Assembly: GCF_963924675.1 (NCBI RefSeq)
Contig: NC_089240.1
Coordinates: forward strand, 119,727,680-119,791,679
DNA from: Phocoena phocoena
Taxonomy: Eukaryota; Chordata; Mammalia; Artiodactyla; Phocoenidae
Direction: 5' to 3'
Length of the DNA stretch: 64,000 bases
Of the stretch, positions 44,706 through 56,368 are shown piece by piece. Every line of letters begins with the position of its first letter. The stretch's first letter is position 1. The notes beneath the pieces were generated by a model. That model saw only the letters and a list, made by a program, of their open reading frames with translations. It did not search any database and was not told where the DNA came from. Position numbers and translations under genes: made by a program.

Positions 44706-45200
44706 ACTTTTTCTTGGATAACTATATGCATGCATATCAGGGAACAGAAGGAAATAAGGTATCACTTTCAGGATTACAAAAACATCAAGCTGAAAAAGGC
44801 TATATTACATACGAATATTCTTTGGTTAATAGAAATAATAGTATTCATAAATCTCTTTGTGTGTGTGTGTTAATTTATGCTTTATAACAAAGTAAATCAG
44901 TTATACATATACATATGTTCCCATATCTCTTCTCTCTTGCGTCTCCCTCCCTCCCACCCTCCCTATCTCACCCCTCTAGGTGGTCACAAACCACCGAGCT
45001 GATCTCCCAGTGCTATGCGGCTGCTTTCCACTAGCTATCTACTTTACGTTTGGTAGTGTATATACGTCCATGCCACTCTCTCGCTTTGTCGCAGCTTACC
45101 CTTCCCCCTCCCCATATCCTCAAGTCTGTTTTCTAGTAGGTCTGTGTCTTTATTCCTGTCTTTCCCCTAGGTTCTGCATGATCTTTTTTGTTTTTTTTCC

Positions 45201-48200
45201 TTAGATTCCATATATATGTGTTAGCATACAGTATTTGTTTTTCCCTTTCTGACTTACTTCACTCGGTATGGCACATTCTAGGTCCATCCAACTTACTACA
45301 AATAACTCAATTTCATTTCTTTTTATGGCTGAGTAATATTCCATTGTATATATATGCCACATTTTGTTTACCCATTCATCTGTCGATGGACACTTAGGTT
45401 GTTTCCATATCCTGACTATTGTAAATAGAGCAGCAATGAACATTTTGGTACATGACTCTTTTTGAATTATGGTTTTCTCAGGGTATATGCCCAGAAGGGG
45501 GATTGCTGGGTTGCTTGGTAGTTCTATTTGTAGATTTTTAAGGAACCTCCATACTGTTCTCCATAGTGGCCGTAACAATTTACATTCCCACCAGCAGTGC
45601 AAGAGTGTTCCCTGTTCTCCACACCCTCTCCAGCACTTATTGTTTCTAGATATTTTGATGATGGCCATTCTGACCAGTGTGAGATGATATCTCATTGTAG
45701 TTTTGATTTGCATTTCTCTAATGCTTAATGATGTTGAGCATTCTTTCATGTGTTTGCTGGCAATCTGTATATCATTTTTGGAGAAATATCTATTTAGGTC
45801 TTCTGCCCATTATTGGATTGGGTTGTTCGTTTTTTTGTTATTGAGCTGCATGAGCTGCTTGTAAATTTTGGAGATTAATCCTTTGTCAGTTGCTTCATTT
45901 TCAAATATTTTCTCCCATTCTGAGGGTTGTCTTTTGGTGTTGTTTATGGTTTCCTTTGCTGTGCAAAAGCTTTGAAGTTCCACTAGGTCTCATTTGTTTA
46001 TGTTTGTTTTCATTTCCATTTCTCTAGGAGGTGGGTCAAAAAGGATCTTGTTATGATTTATGTCATAGACTGTTCTGCCTATATTTTCCTCTAAGAGTTT
46101 CACAGTTTCTGGCCTTACATTTAGGTCTTTAATGCATTATGAGCTTATTTCTGTCTATGGTGTTAGGGAGTATTCTAATCTCACACTTTTACATGTACCT
46201 GTCCAGTTTTCCCAGCACCACTTACTGAAGAGGCTGACTTCTCTCCACTGCATATTCTTGCCTCCTTTATCAAAGATAAGGTGACTATATGTGTGTGGGT
46301 TTATCTCTGGGCTTTCTATCCTATTCCATTGATCTATATTTCTGTTTTTATGCCAGTACCATACTGCCTTGATTACTGTAGCTTTGTAGTATAGTCTGAA
46401 GTCAGGGAACCTGGTTCCTCCAGCTCCGTTTTTCGTTCTCAAGATTCCTTTGGCTATTTGGGCTCTTTTGTGTTTCTGTACGAATTGTGAAATTTCTTGT
46501 TCTAGTTCTGTGAAAAATGCCAGTGGTAGTTTGATAGGGATTGCACTGACTCTGTAGATTGCTTTGGGTAGTAGAGTCATTTTCGCAATGTTGATTCTTC
46601 CAATCCAAGAACATGGTATATCTCTCCATCTATTTGTATCATCTTTAATTTCTTTCATCAGTGTCTTATAATTTTCTGCATACAGGTCTTTTGTGTCCTT
46701 AGGTAGTTTTATTTCCAGATATTTTATTCTTTTTGTTGCAGTGGTAAATGGGTGTGATTTCTTAATTTCACTTTCAGATTTTTCATCATTAGTGTATAGG
46801 AATGCCAGAGATTTCTGTGCATTAATTTTGTATCCTGCTACTTTACCAAATTCATTGATTAGCTCTAGTAGTTTTCTGGTAGCATCTTTAGGATTCTCTA
46901 GGTGTAGTATCATGTCTTCTGCAAACAGTGACAGCTTTATTTTGTCTTTTCCGATTTGGACTCCTTTTATTTCATTTTCTTCTTGATTGCTGTGGCTAAA
47001 ACTTACAAAACAATGTTGAATAAGAATGCTGAGAGTGGGCAACCTTGTCTTCTTCCTGGTCTTAGTGGAAATGGTTTCAGTTTTTAACCATTGAGGACGA
47101 TGTTGGCTTTTGTTTTGCCATATATGGCCTTTATTATGTTGAGGAAAGTTCCCTCTATGCCTACTTTCTGCAGGGTTTTTATCATAAATGAATGTTGAAT
47201 TTTGTCAAAAGCTTTCTCTGCATCTATTGAGATGATCATATGGTTTTTCTCCTTCAGTTTGTTAATATAGTGTATCACGTTGATTGATTTGCATATATTG
47301 AAGAAACCTTGCATTCCTGGAATAAACCCCACTTGATCACGGTGTATGATCCCTTTAATATGCTGTTGGATTCTGTTTGCTAGTATTTTGTTGAGGATTT
47401 TTACATCTATGTTCATCAGAGATATTGGCCTGTAGTTTTCTTTTTTTGTGACATCTTTGTCTGATTTTGGTATCAGGGTGATGGTGGTCTCATAGAATGA
47501 GATTGGCAGTGTTCCTCCCTCTGCTATATTTTGGAAGATTTTGAGAAGGATAGGTGTTACCTCTTCTCTAAATGTTTGATAGAATATGCCTGTGAAGCCA
47601 TGTCTTCCTGGGCTGTTGTTTGTTGGAAGATTTTTAATCACAGTTTCAATTTCAGTGCTTGTGATTGGTCTGTTCATATTTTCTATTTCTTCCTGATTCA
47701 GTCTTGGCAGGTTGTGCATTTCTAAGAATTTGTCCATTTCTTCCAGGTTGTCCATTTTATTGGCATAGACTTGCTTATAGTAATCTCTTATTACCTTTTG
47801 TATTTCTGCAGTGTCAGTTGTTACTTCTCCTTTTTCTTTTCTAATTCTATTGATTTGAGTCTTCTCCCTTTTTTTCTTGATGAATCTGGCTAATGGTTTA
47901 TCAATTTTGTTTATCTTCTCAAAGAACCAGCTTTTAGTTTTATTGATCTTTGCTATTGTTTCCTTCATTTCTTTTTCATTTATTTCTGATCTGATCTTTA
48001 TGATTTCTTTCTTTCTGCTAACCTTGGTTTTTTTTTGTTCTTCTTTCTCTAATTGCTTGAGATGCAAGTTCAGGTTGTTTATTTGAGATGTTTCCTGTTT
48101 CTTAAGGTAGGGTTGTATTGCTATAAACTTCCCTGTTAGAACTGCTTTTGCTGCATCCCATACATTTTGGGTCATTGTGTCTCCATTGTCATTTGTTTCT

Positions 48201-49016
48201 AGGTATTTTTTGAATTCCTCTGATTTCTTCAGTGATCACTTTGTTATTAAGTAGTGTATGGTTTAGCCTCCATGTGTTTGTATTTTATACAGATGTTTTG
48301 CTGCAATTGATATCGAGTCTGATAGCGTTGTGGTCAGAAAACATACTTGATACAACTTCAATTTTCTTAAATTTACCAAGGCTTGATTTGTGACCCAAGA
48401 TATGATCTATCCTGGAGAATGTTCCATGAGCACTTGAGAAAAATGTGTATTCTGTTGTTTTTGGATGGAATGTCCTATAAATATCAATTAAGTCCATCTT
48501 GTTTAATGTATCATTTAAAGCTTGTGTTTCCTTATTTATTTTCATTTTGGATGATCTGTCCATGGGTGAAATTGGGGTGTTAACTCCCCCTACTATGAAT
48601 GTGTTACTGTTGATTTCCCCATTTATGGCTGTTAGTATTTGCCTTATGTATTGAGGTGCTTCTATGTTGGGTGCATAAATATTTACAATTGTTATATCTT
48701 CTTCTTGGATAGAGCCCTTGATCATTATGTAGTGTCCTTCTTTGTCTCTTCTAATAGTCTTTGTTTTAAAGTCTATTTTGTCTAATATGAGAATTGCTAC
48801 TCCAGCTTTCTTTTGATTTCCATTTGCATGGAATATCGTTTTCCATCCCCTCACTTTCAGTCTGTATGTGTCCTTAGGTCTGAAGTTGGTCTCTTGTAGA
48901 CAGCATATATATGGGTCTTTTGTTTGTATCCATTTAAACAGCCTGTGTCTTTTGATGGGAGCATTTAATCCATTTATATTTAAGGTAATTATCGATATGT
49001 ATGCTCCTATTCCCAT
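45201..49016 (-). pseudogene. L1 ORF2 (copy A), near-complete length but disrupted
   Basis: Span equals about 1272 codons, the normal ORF2p length; the start ATG is at 49016. Open pieces in order: 49016-48285 (243 codons, endonuclease), 48175-47084 (363, linker and start of reverse transcriptase), 47042-46155 (295, reverse transcriptase), 45749-45201 (182, Cys/His C-terminus). At least three frame breaks separate them. The endonuclease keeps the N-terminal LNINGLNAP, QET and SDHN motifs, but the normally GDFN catalytic motif reads GGVN. In the reverse transcriptase, motif A ([12 protein letters not shown]) is intact, while FADD reads FAED. Both catalytic sites are therefore altered as well as the frame, so no activity is expected. 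Confidence 0.92.
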
Positions 49017-49074
49017 TTTCTTAATTGTTTTGGATTTGTTATTGTAGGTCTTTTCCTTCTCTTGTGTTTCTTGC

Positions 49075-49965
49075 CTAGAGAAGTTCCTTTAGCATTTGTT
49101 GTAAAACTGGTTTGGTGGTGCTGAATTCTCTCAGCTTTTGCTTGTCTGTAGTTTTTAATTTCTCCATGAAATCTGAATGAGATCCTTGCTGGGTAGAGTA
49201 ATCTTGCATGTAGGTTTTTCTCCTTCATCACTTTAAATATGTCCTACCACCCCTTCTGACTTGCTGAGTTTCTACTGAACGATCAGCTGTTAACTTTCTG
49301 GGGATTCCCTTTTGTGTTATTTGTTGTTTTTGCCTTGCTGCTTTTAATATGTTTTTTTTGTATTTAATTCTTGATAGTTTGATTAATATGTGTCTTTGCG
49401 TGTTTCTCCTTGGATTTATCCTGTATGGGACTCTCTGTGCTTCCTGGACTTGATTAACTATTTCCTTTCCCATATTAAGGAAGTTTTCAACTATAATGTC
49501 TTCAAATATTTTCTCAGTCCCTTTCTTTTCCTCTTCTTCTTCTGGAACCCCTATTATTCGAATGTTGGTGCATTTAATATTGTCCCAGGAGTCTCTGAGA
49601 CTGTCCTCAGTTCTTTTCATTCTTTTTTCTTTATTCTTCTCCGCAGTAGTTATTTCCACTATTTTATTTTCCAGGTCACTTATCCATTCTTCTGCCTCAG
49701 TTATTCTGCTATTGATCCCTTCTAGAGAAGTTTTAATTTCATTTATTGTGTTGTTCATCATTGTTTGTTTGGTCTTTAGTTCTTCTAGTTCCTTGTTAAA
49801 AGTTTCTTGCATTTTGTCTATTCTATTTCCAAGATTTTGGATCACTTTTACTAACATTATTCTGAATTCTTTTTCAGGTAGACTGCCTTTTTCCTCTTCT
49901 TTTGTTAGTTCTGGTGGGTTTTTACCTTGGTCCTTCATCTGCTGTGTGTTATTCTGTCTTCTCAT
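49075..49965 (-). pseudogene. L1 ORF1 (copy A), almost intact
   Basis: ORF1p coats L1 RNA as a trimer. The frame runs from the ATG at 49965 for 245 codons to 49228: N-terminal tail, a long Glu/Lys/Asn-rich coiled coil (about residues 25-120), then the RNA-recognition region starting near NIRIIGVPEE (about 133) and the start of the C-terminal domain. A frameshift near 49230 moves the remainder (YPARISFRFHGEIK stretch) to another frame, and a second shift is needed to reach the expected stop at 49075-49077. The full span is about 297 codons. The start was chosen because it opens the conserved MRRQ/MRKQ-type N-terminus also seen at 16578 and 55806. Confidence 0.9.
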
Positions 49966-51570
49966 TTTGCTTATCTTACTGTGTTTGGGGTCTCCTTTTT
50001 GCAGGCTGCAGGTTTGTAGTTCTCGTTATTTTTGGTGTCTGTCCCCAGTGGCTAAGTTTGGTTCCGTGGGTTGTGTAGGCTTCATGGTGGAGGGGACTAG
50101 TGCCTGTGTTCTGGTGGATGAGGCTGGATCTTGTCTTTCTTGTGGGTAGGTCCACGTCTCGTGTGTTTTGGGGTGTCTGTGGCCTTATTATGATTTTAGG
50201 CAGCCTCTCTGCTAATGGATGGGGCTGTGTTCCTGTCTTGTTAGTTGTTTGGCATATGGTGTCCAGCACTGTAGCTTGCTGGTCGTTGAGTGAAGCTGGC
50301 TCTTGGCGTTGAGATGGAGATCACTGGGAGATATTCGCCGTTTGATATTATGTGGAGCTGAGCAGTCTCTTGTGGGCCAGTGTCCTGAAGTTGGCTCTCC
50401 CACCTCAGAGGCTCAGCACTGACTCCTGGCTGGAGCACCAAGAGCCTTTCATCCACACGGGTCAGAATAAAAGGGATAAATAGTACAAAGAAAGAAAGAG
50501 GATAAAATAAAATAAAGTAAGATAAAAAATAGTTATTAAAATAAAAAATAATTATTAAGAAAAAATATATTTTTGTAAGTAAAAAAAAAAAAATCGGACA
50601 GACTGAACCCTAGGACAAATGGTTAAAGCAAAGCTATACAGAGAATATCTCATACAAAAGCATACACATCTCAAAGTCCACCTCCTCAGTTTGGGATGAT
50701 TCGTTGTCTGTTCAGGTATTCCACAGATGCAGGGTACATCGAGTTGATTGTGGAGCTTTAATCCGCTGCTCCTGAGGCTGCTGGAGAAATTTCCCTTTCT
50801 GTTCTTTGTTCACACAGCTCCCGGGGTTCAGCTTTGGATTTGGCCACCTTGTACGTGTAGGTTGCCTGAGGGCGTCTGTTCTTCAGTCAGATAGGACAGG
50901 GTTAAAGGAGCCGCTGATTTGGGGGCTCTCGCTCACTCAGGCTGTGGGTGAGGGAGGGGTACTGAGGCGGGGTGAGCCTGCAGCAGCAGAGGGCAGCATG
51001 ATGTTCCACCACCCTATGGTGCGCCGTGCGTTTTCCCTGGGAAGTTGTCCGTGGATCACGGGACCCTGGCAGTGGCGGGCTGAACAGGCTCCCAGGAGGG
51101 GAGGTGTGGATAGTGACCTGTGCTCGCACACAGGCTTCTTGGTGGCTGCAGCAGCAGCCTTAGCATCTCATGCCCGTCTCTGGGGTCCACGCTGTTAGCC
51201 ACGGCTTGCGCCCATCTCTGAAGCTCCTTTAAGCAGCGCTTTTAATCCCCTCTCCTCGTGTACAAGGAAACAAAGAGGGAAGAAAAAGTCTCTTGCCTCT
51301 TCAGCAGGTCCAGTCTTTTTCCTGGATTCCCTCTGGGCTAGCCATGGTGCAGTAAACCCTTCAGAATGTGTTCACGCCACCAGTCCTCTCCCTGCGATCT
51401 GACCGAAGCCTGAGCCCCAACTCCAATCCCCGCCCACCCCGGCAGGTGAGCGGACAAGCCTCTCAGGCTGGTGAGTGCTGGTCAGCACCAATCCTCTGTG
51501 TGGGAATTTCTTCGCTTTGCTCTCTGCACCCCTTTTGCGGTGCTCTCCTCCGTGGCTCTGAAGCTTCCCC
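49966..51570 (-). promoter_or_regulatory. L1 5'UTR of copy A, lacking its first 300 bp or so
   Basis: GC-richer L1 leader with an A/T-rich island at 50470-50595 that copy B shares (56515-56705), so the island belongs to the family and is not a later insertion. The true L1 start with its YY1-type motif is absent, so normal L1 promoter activity is unlikely. Confidence 0.75.
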
Positions 51571-54500
51571 TCATTGTAGTTTTGATTTGCATTTCTCTAA
51601 TGATTAATGATGTTGAGGACTCTTTCATGTGTTTGTTGTCAATCTGTATATCTGCTTTGGAGAAATGTCTATTTAGGTCTTCTGCCCATTTTTGGATTGT
51701 GTTGTTTTTTTTTTGATATTGAGCTGCATGAGTTGCGTGTAAATAGTGGAGATTAATCCTTTGTCAGTTGTTTTATTTGCAAATATTTTCTGCCATTCAG
51801 AGGGTTTTCTTTTCATCTTGTTTGTGGTTTTCTTTGCTGTGCAAAAGCTTTTAAGTTTCATTAGGTCCCACTTGTTTATTTTTCTCTTTATTTCCATTTC
51901 TCTAGGAGGTGGGGTAAAAGAATCTTGCTGTGATTTATGTCATAGAGTGTTCTACCTATGTTTTCCTCTAAGAGTTTTAGAGTGGTCTGTCGTTACATTT
52001 AGGTCTCTAATCCATTTTGAGTTTAGTTTTGTGTGTGGTGTTGGGGAGTGTTCTAATTTCATTCTTCTATATGTAGCTGTCCAGTTTTCCCAGCACCACT
52101 TATTGAAGAGGCTGTCTTTTTTCTCCATTGTATATGCTTGCATCCTTCATCAAAAATAAGGTGACCATATGTGCATGGGTTTATACCTCGGCTTTCTATC
52201 TTGTTCCATTGATCTATATTTCTGTTTTTGTGCCAGTACCATAGTGTCTTGATTACTGTAGCTTTGTAGTATAGTCTGAAGTCAGGGAGCCTGATTCCTG
52301 TGGCTTCATTTTTCTTTCTCAAGGTTGCTTTGGCTATTCGGAGTCTTTTGTGTTTCCATACAAATTGTGAATTTTTATCTTCTAGTTCTGTGAAAAATGC
52401 CAGTGGTAGTTTCATAGGGATTGCATGGAATCTGTAGATTGCTTTGGGTAAAATAGTCATTTTCACAATATTGATTCTTACAATCTAAGAACATGGTATA
52501 TCTCTCCATATGTTTGTATCATCTATAATTTCTTTCATCAGTGTCTTATAGTTTTCTGCATAGAGGTCTTTTGTTTCCTTAGGTAGGTTTATTCTTAGGT
52601 ATTTTATTCTTTTTGTTGCATTGGTAAATGGGAGTGTTTACTTAATTTCACTTTCATATTTTTCATCCTTAGTGCACAGGAATGCAAGAGATTTCTCTGC
52701 ATTAATTTTGTACCCTGTTACTTTACCAAAGTCATTGATTAACTCTAGTGGTTTTCTGGTAGCATCTTTAGGATTCTCTATGTACAGTATCATGTCATCT
52801 GCAAACAGTGACATCTTCTTTTCCGATTTGGATTCCTTTTATTTCTTTCTCTTCTCTGATTGCTGTGGCTAAAACCTACAAAACAATGTTGAATAATAGT
52901 GCTGAGAGTGGGCAACCTTCTCTTATTCCTGATCTTAGTGGAAATCGTTACACGTTTTTCACCATTGAGTATGCCGTTGGCTGTGGGTTTGTCATATATG
53001 GCCTTTATTATGTTGAGGTAAGTTCCCTCTATGCCTACTTTCTGCAGGGTTTTTATCATAAATGAATGTTGAATTTTGTCAGAACCTTTTTCTGCATCTC
53101 TTGAGATGATCTTAAGGTTTTTATTCTTCAATTTGTTAATACGGTTTATCACATTGATTGTTTTGCGTATATTGAAGAATCCTTGCATTCCTGGGATAAA
53201 CCCCACTTGATCATGGTGTATAATCCTTTTAATGTGCTGTTGGATTCTGTTTTCTAGTATTTTGTTGAGGATTTTTGCATCTGTGTTCATCAGTGATATT
53301 GGTCTGCAGTTTTCCTTCTTTGTGACATCTTTCGTTTTGGTATCTGGGTGACGGTGGCCTTGTAGAATGAGTTTGGGAGTGTTCCTCCCTCTGCTATATT
53401 TTGGAAGAGTTTGGGAAGGATAGGCGTTAGCTCTTCTCTGAATGTTTGATAGAATTCGCCTGTGAAGCCATCTGGTCCTGGGTGCTTTTTTTTTGGGAAG
53501 ATTTTTAATCACAGTTTCAATTTCAGTGCTTGTGACTGGTCTGTTTATATTTTCTATTTATTCCTAGTTCAGTCTCGGAAGGTTGTGCTTTTCTAAGAAT
53601 TTGTCCATTTTTTCCAGGTTGTCCATTTTATTGGCATAGAGTTGCTTGTAGTAATCTCTCATGATCCTTTGTATTTCCTGCACTGTCAATTGTTATTTCT
53701 CATTTTTCATCTCTAACTTTATTGAGTCTTCTCCATTTTTTTCTTGATGAGTCTGGCTAATGGTATATCAATTTTGTTAATCTTCTCAAAGAACTAGCTT
53801 TTATAGTTTTATTGATCTTTGGTATCATTTCCTTCATTTCTTTTTCATTTATTTCTGATCTGATCTTTATGATTTCTTTCCTACTGCTGACTTTGGGTTA
53901 TGTTTGTTCTTCTTTCTCTTATTGCTTTAGGTGTAAGGTTTGGTTGTTTATTTTAGATGTTTCTGGTTTCTTGAGGTAGGATTGTGTTGCTATAAACTTC
54001 CCTATTGAACTGCTTTTGCTGCATCCCATAGGTTTTGGGTCATCATGTCTTCATTGTCATTGTTTATAGGTATTTTTTGATTTCCTCTTTAATTTCTTCA
54101 GTGATCTCTTGGTTATTAAGTAGTGTATTGTTTAACCTCCATGTGTTTGTATATTTTACAGATTTTTTCCTGTAATTGATATCTAGTCTCATTGCAAGTG
54201 TTGTGGTCGGAAAAGATACCTGAAATGACTTCAATTTTCTTAAATTTACCATGGCTTGATTTGTGACCCAAGATATGATCTATCCTGGAGAATGTTCCAT
54301 GAGCACTTGAGAAGAAAGTGTATTTTTGTATGGAAATATCAATTAAGTCAATCTTGTTTAATGTGTCATTTAAATTTGTGTTTCCTTATTTTTCATTTTG
54401 GATGATCTGTCCATTGGTGAAAGTGGGGTGTTAAAGACCCCTGCTATGATTGTGTTACTGTCGATTTCCGCTTTTATAGCTGTTAGCATTTGCCTTATGT

Positions 54501-54867
54501 ATTGAGGTGCTCCTATGCTGGGTGCATAAATATTTACAATTGTTATATCTGCTTCTTGAATTGATCCCTTGATCATTATGTAGTGTCCTTCTTTGTCTCT
54601 TGTAATAGTCTTTGTTTTAAAGTCTATTTTGTCTGATATGAGAATTGCTACTCCAGCTATCTTTTGATTTCCATTTGCATGGAATATCTTTTTCCATCCC
54701 CTCACTTTCAGTCTGTATGTGTTCCTAGGTCTGAAGTGGGTCTCTTGTAGACAGCATATATATGGGTCTTATGTGTGTATCCATTCAGCCAGTCTGTGTC
54801 TTTTGGTGGGAGAATTTAATCGATTTACATTTAAGGTAGTTATCAATATGTATGTTCCTATTACCAT
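51571..54867 (-). pseudogene. L1 ORF2 (copy B), 3'-truncated and broken
   Basis: ATG at 54867. Open pieces: 54705-54370 (111 codons, endonuclease), 54252-54064, 53512-52790 (240, reverse transcriptase with [14 protein letters not shown]; motif A reads SRDAEKGSDKIQ), 52466-52059 (135). Many frameshifts. The reading stops at the junction with copy A, which removes the last part of the C-terminus, the stop codon and the 3'UTR. Cannot code for ORF2p. Confidence 0.9.
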
Positions 54868-54925
54868 TTTCTTAATTGTTTTGGGTTTGTTATTGTAGGT
54901 CTTTTCCTTCTGTTGTGTTTCCTGC

Positions 54926-55806
54926 CTAGAGAAGTTCCTTTACCATTTGTTGTAAAGCTGGTTTTGTGGTGCTGAATTCTCTTAGCTTTTGCTTGTCTGT
55001 AAATGTTTTAATTTCTCCATTGAATCTGAATAAGATCCTTGCTGGGTAGAGTAATATTGGTTGTAGGTTTTTCCCTTTCATCCCTTTAAATATGTCCTGC
55101 TACTCCCTTCTGGATGCAGAGTTTCTGCTGAAAGATCAGTTGTTAACCTTATGAGGATTCCCTTGTTGTTATGTGTTGTTTTTCCCTTTCTGCTTTTAAT
55201 ATTTTTTCTTTGTATTTAATTTTTGATAGTTTGATTAAAATGTCTTGGCGTGTATCTCCTTATATTTATCCTGTATGGGACTCTCTGTGCTTCCTGGACT
55301 TGAATAACTATTTCCTTTTCCATATTAGGGCATTTTTCAACTATAATCTCTTCATATATTTTCTCCGTCCCTTTGTTTTCCTCTTTTTCTTCTAGGACCT
55401 CTATAATTTGAATGTTGGTGCATTTATTGTTTTCCCAGAGGTCTCTGAGACTGTCCTCAATTCTTTTCACTCTTTATTCTGCTCTGTGGTAGTTATTTCC
55501 ACTATTTTATCACCAGTCACTTATCCGTTCTTCTTCCTCAGTTATTCTGCTATTGATTCCTTCTAGCGAATTTTTAATTTCATTTATTGTGTTGTTCATC
55601 ATTTTTTGTTTGCTCTTTAGTTGTTCTAGGTCCTTGTGAAATGTTTCTTGTATTTTCTCCATTCTGTTTCCAAGATTTTGTATCATGTTTACTTTCATTA
55701 CACTGAATTCTTTTTCAGGTAGACTGCCTATTTCCTCTTCATTTGTTTGGTGTGATGGGTTTTTATCATGGTTCTTCATCTGCTGTGTGTTTCTCTGTTT
55801 TCTCAT
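54926..55806 (-). pseudogene. L1 ORF1 (copy B), broken
   Basis: Starts at the ATG at 55806 (MRKQRNTQQMK). The first 98 codons (to 55510) hold the N-terminus and most of the coiled coil. After a frame break the next piece (55470-55216, 84 codons) holds the RNA-recognition region. The C-terminal domain is present only as disrupted sequence, and the expected stop is at 54926-54928. Confidence 0.88.
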
Positions 55807-56166
55807 TTTGCTGAACTTTCTGTGTTTGGGGTCTCCTTTTCACAGGCTGCAGGTTTGTAGTTCCCAATGTCTTTGGTGTCTTTCCTCAGTGGCTAAGGTT
55901 GGTTCAGGGATTTGTGTAGTCTTCCTGGTGGAGGGGACTCCTGCCTGTGTCCTGGTGGATGAGGCTGGATCTTGTCTTTCTGGTGGGCAGGGCCATGACC
56001 CGTGGTGTGTTTGGGGTTGTTTGTGAATTTATTATGATTTTAGGCAGCCTCTGTCTTATGTGTGAGGTTGTGTTCCTGTCTTGCTAGTTGTTTGGCATAG
56101 GGTGTCCAGCACTGTAGCTTGCTAGTCGTTGAGTGGAGCTGCATCTTAGCGTTGAGATGGAAGTCT

Positions 56167-56368
56167 TTTTTTTTTCTGTGGTATGCAGGCCTCTCACTGT
56201 TTGGCCTCTCCCATTGCAGAGCACAGGTTCCGGACACGCAGGCTCAGCGGCTATCGTTCACAGGCCTAGCTGCTCTGCAGCATGTGGGATCTTCCCAGAC
56301 CGGGGCACGCACCTGTGTCCCCAGCATCGGCAGGCGGACTCTCAACCACTGCACCACCAGGCAAGCCC
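56167..56368 (-). mobile_element. CHR-type SINE in the 5'UTR of L1 copy B
   Basis: Antisense short CHR SINE with a T-run at 56165-56175. TSD TGGAAGTCT at 56158-56166 and 56369-56377. Copy A lacks it at the matching place (about 50310), so it arrived after A and B became separate sequences. Confidence 0.94.

Larger units (their letters stand above)
44856..51570 (-). mobile_element. LINE-1 copy A, nearly full length
   Basis: On the minus strand: partial 5'UTR (51570-49966), ORF1 (49965-49075), a 58-bp spacer, ORF2 (49016-45201), 3'UTR (45200 to about 44864). The last 45 or so bases of the usual L1 3' end and the A-tail are missing, and a short GT run stands there. The 5'UTR stops about 300 bp before the L1 5' end seen in copy B. 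This is the best preserved L1 of the window. Confidence 0.93.

Noticed and set aside
49496..50149. 217-codon plus-strand frame with many hydrophobic residues
   Set aside because: Antisense shadow of L1 ORF1 and 5'UTR; T-rich antisense L1 gives Phe/Leu/Ser-rich frames that look membrane-like.
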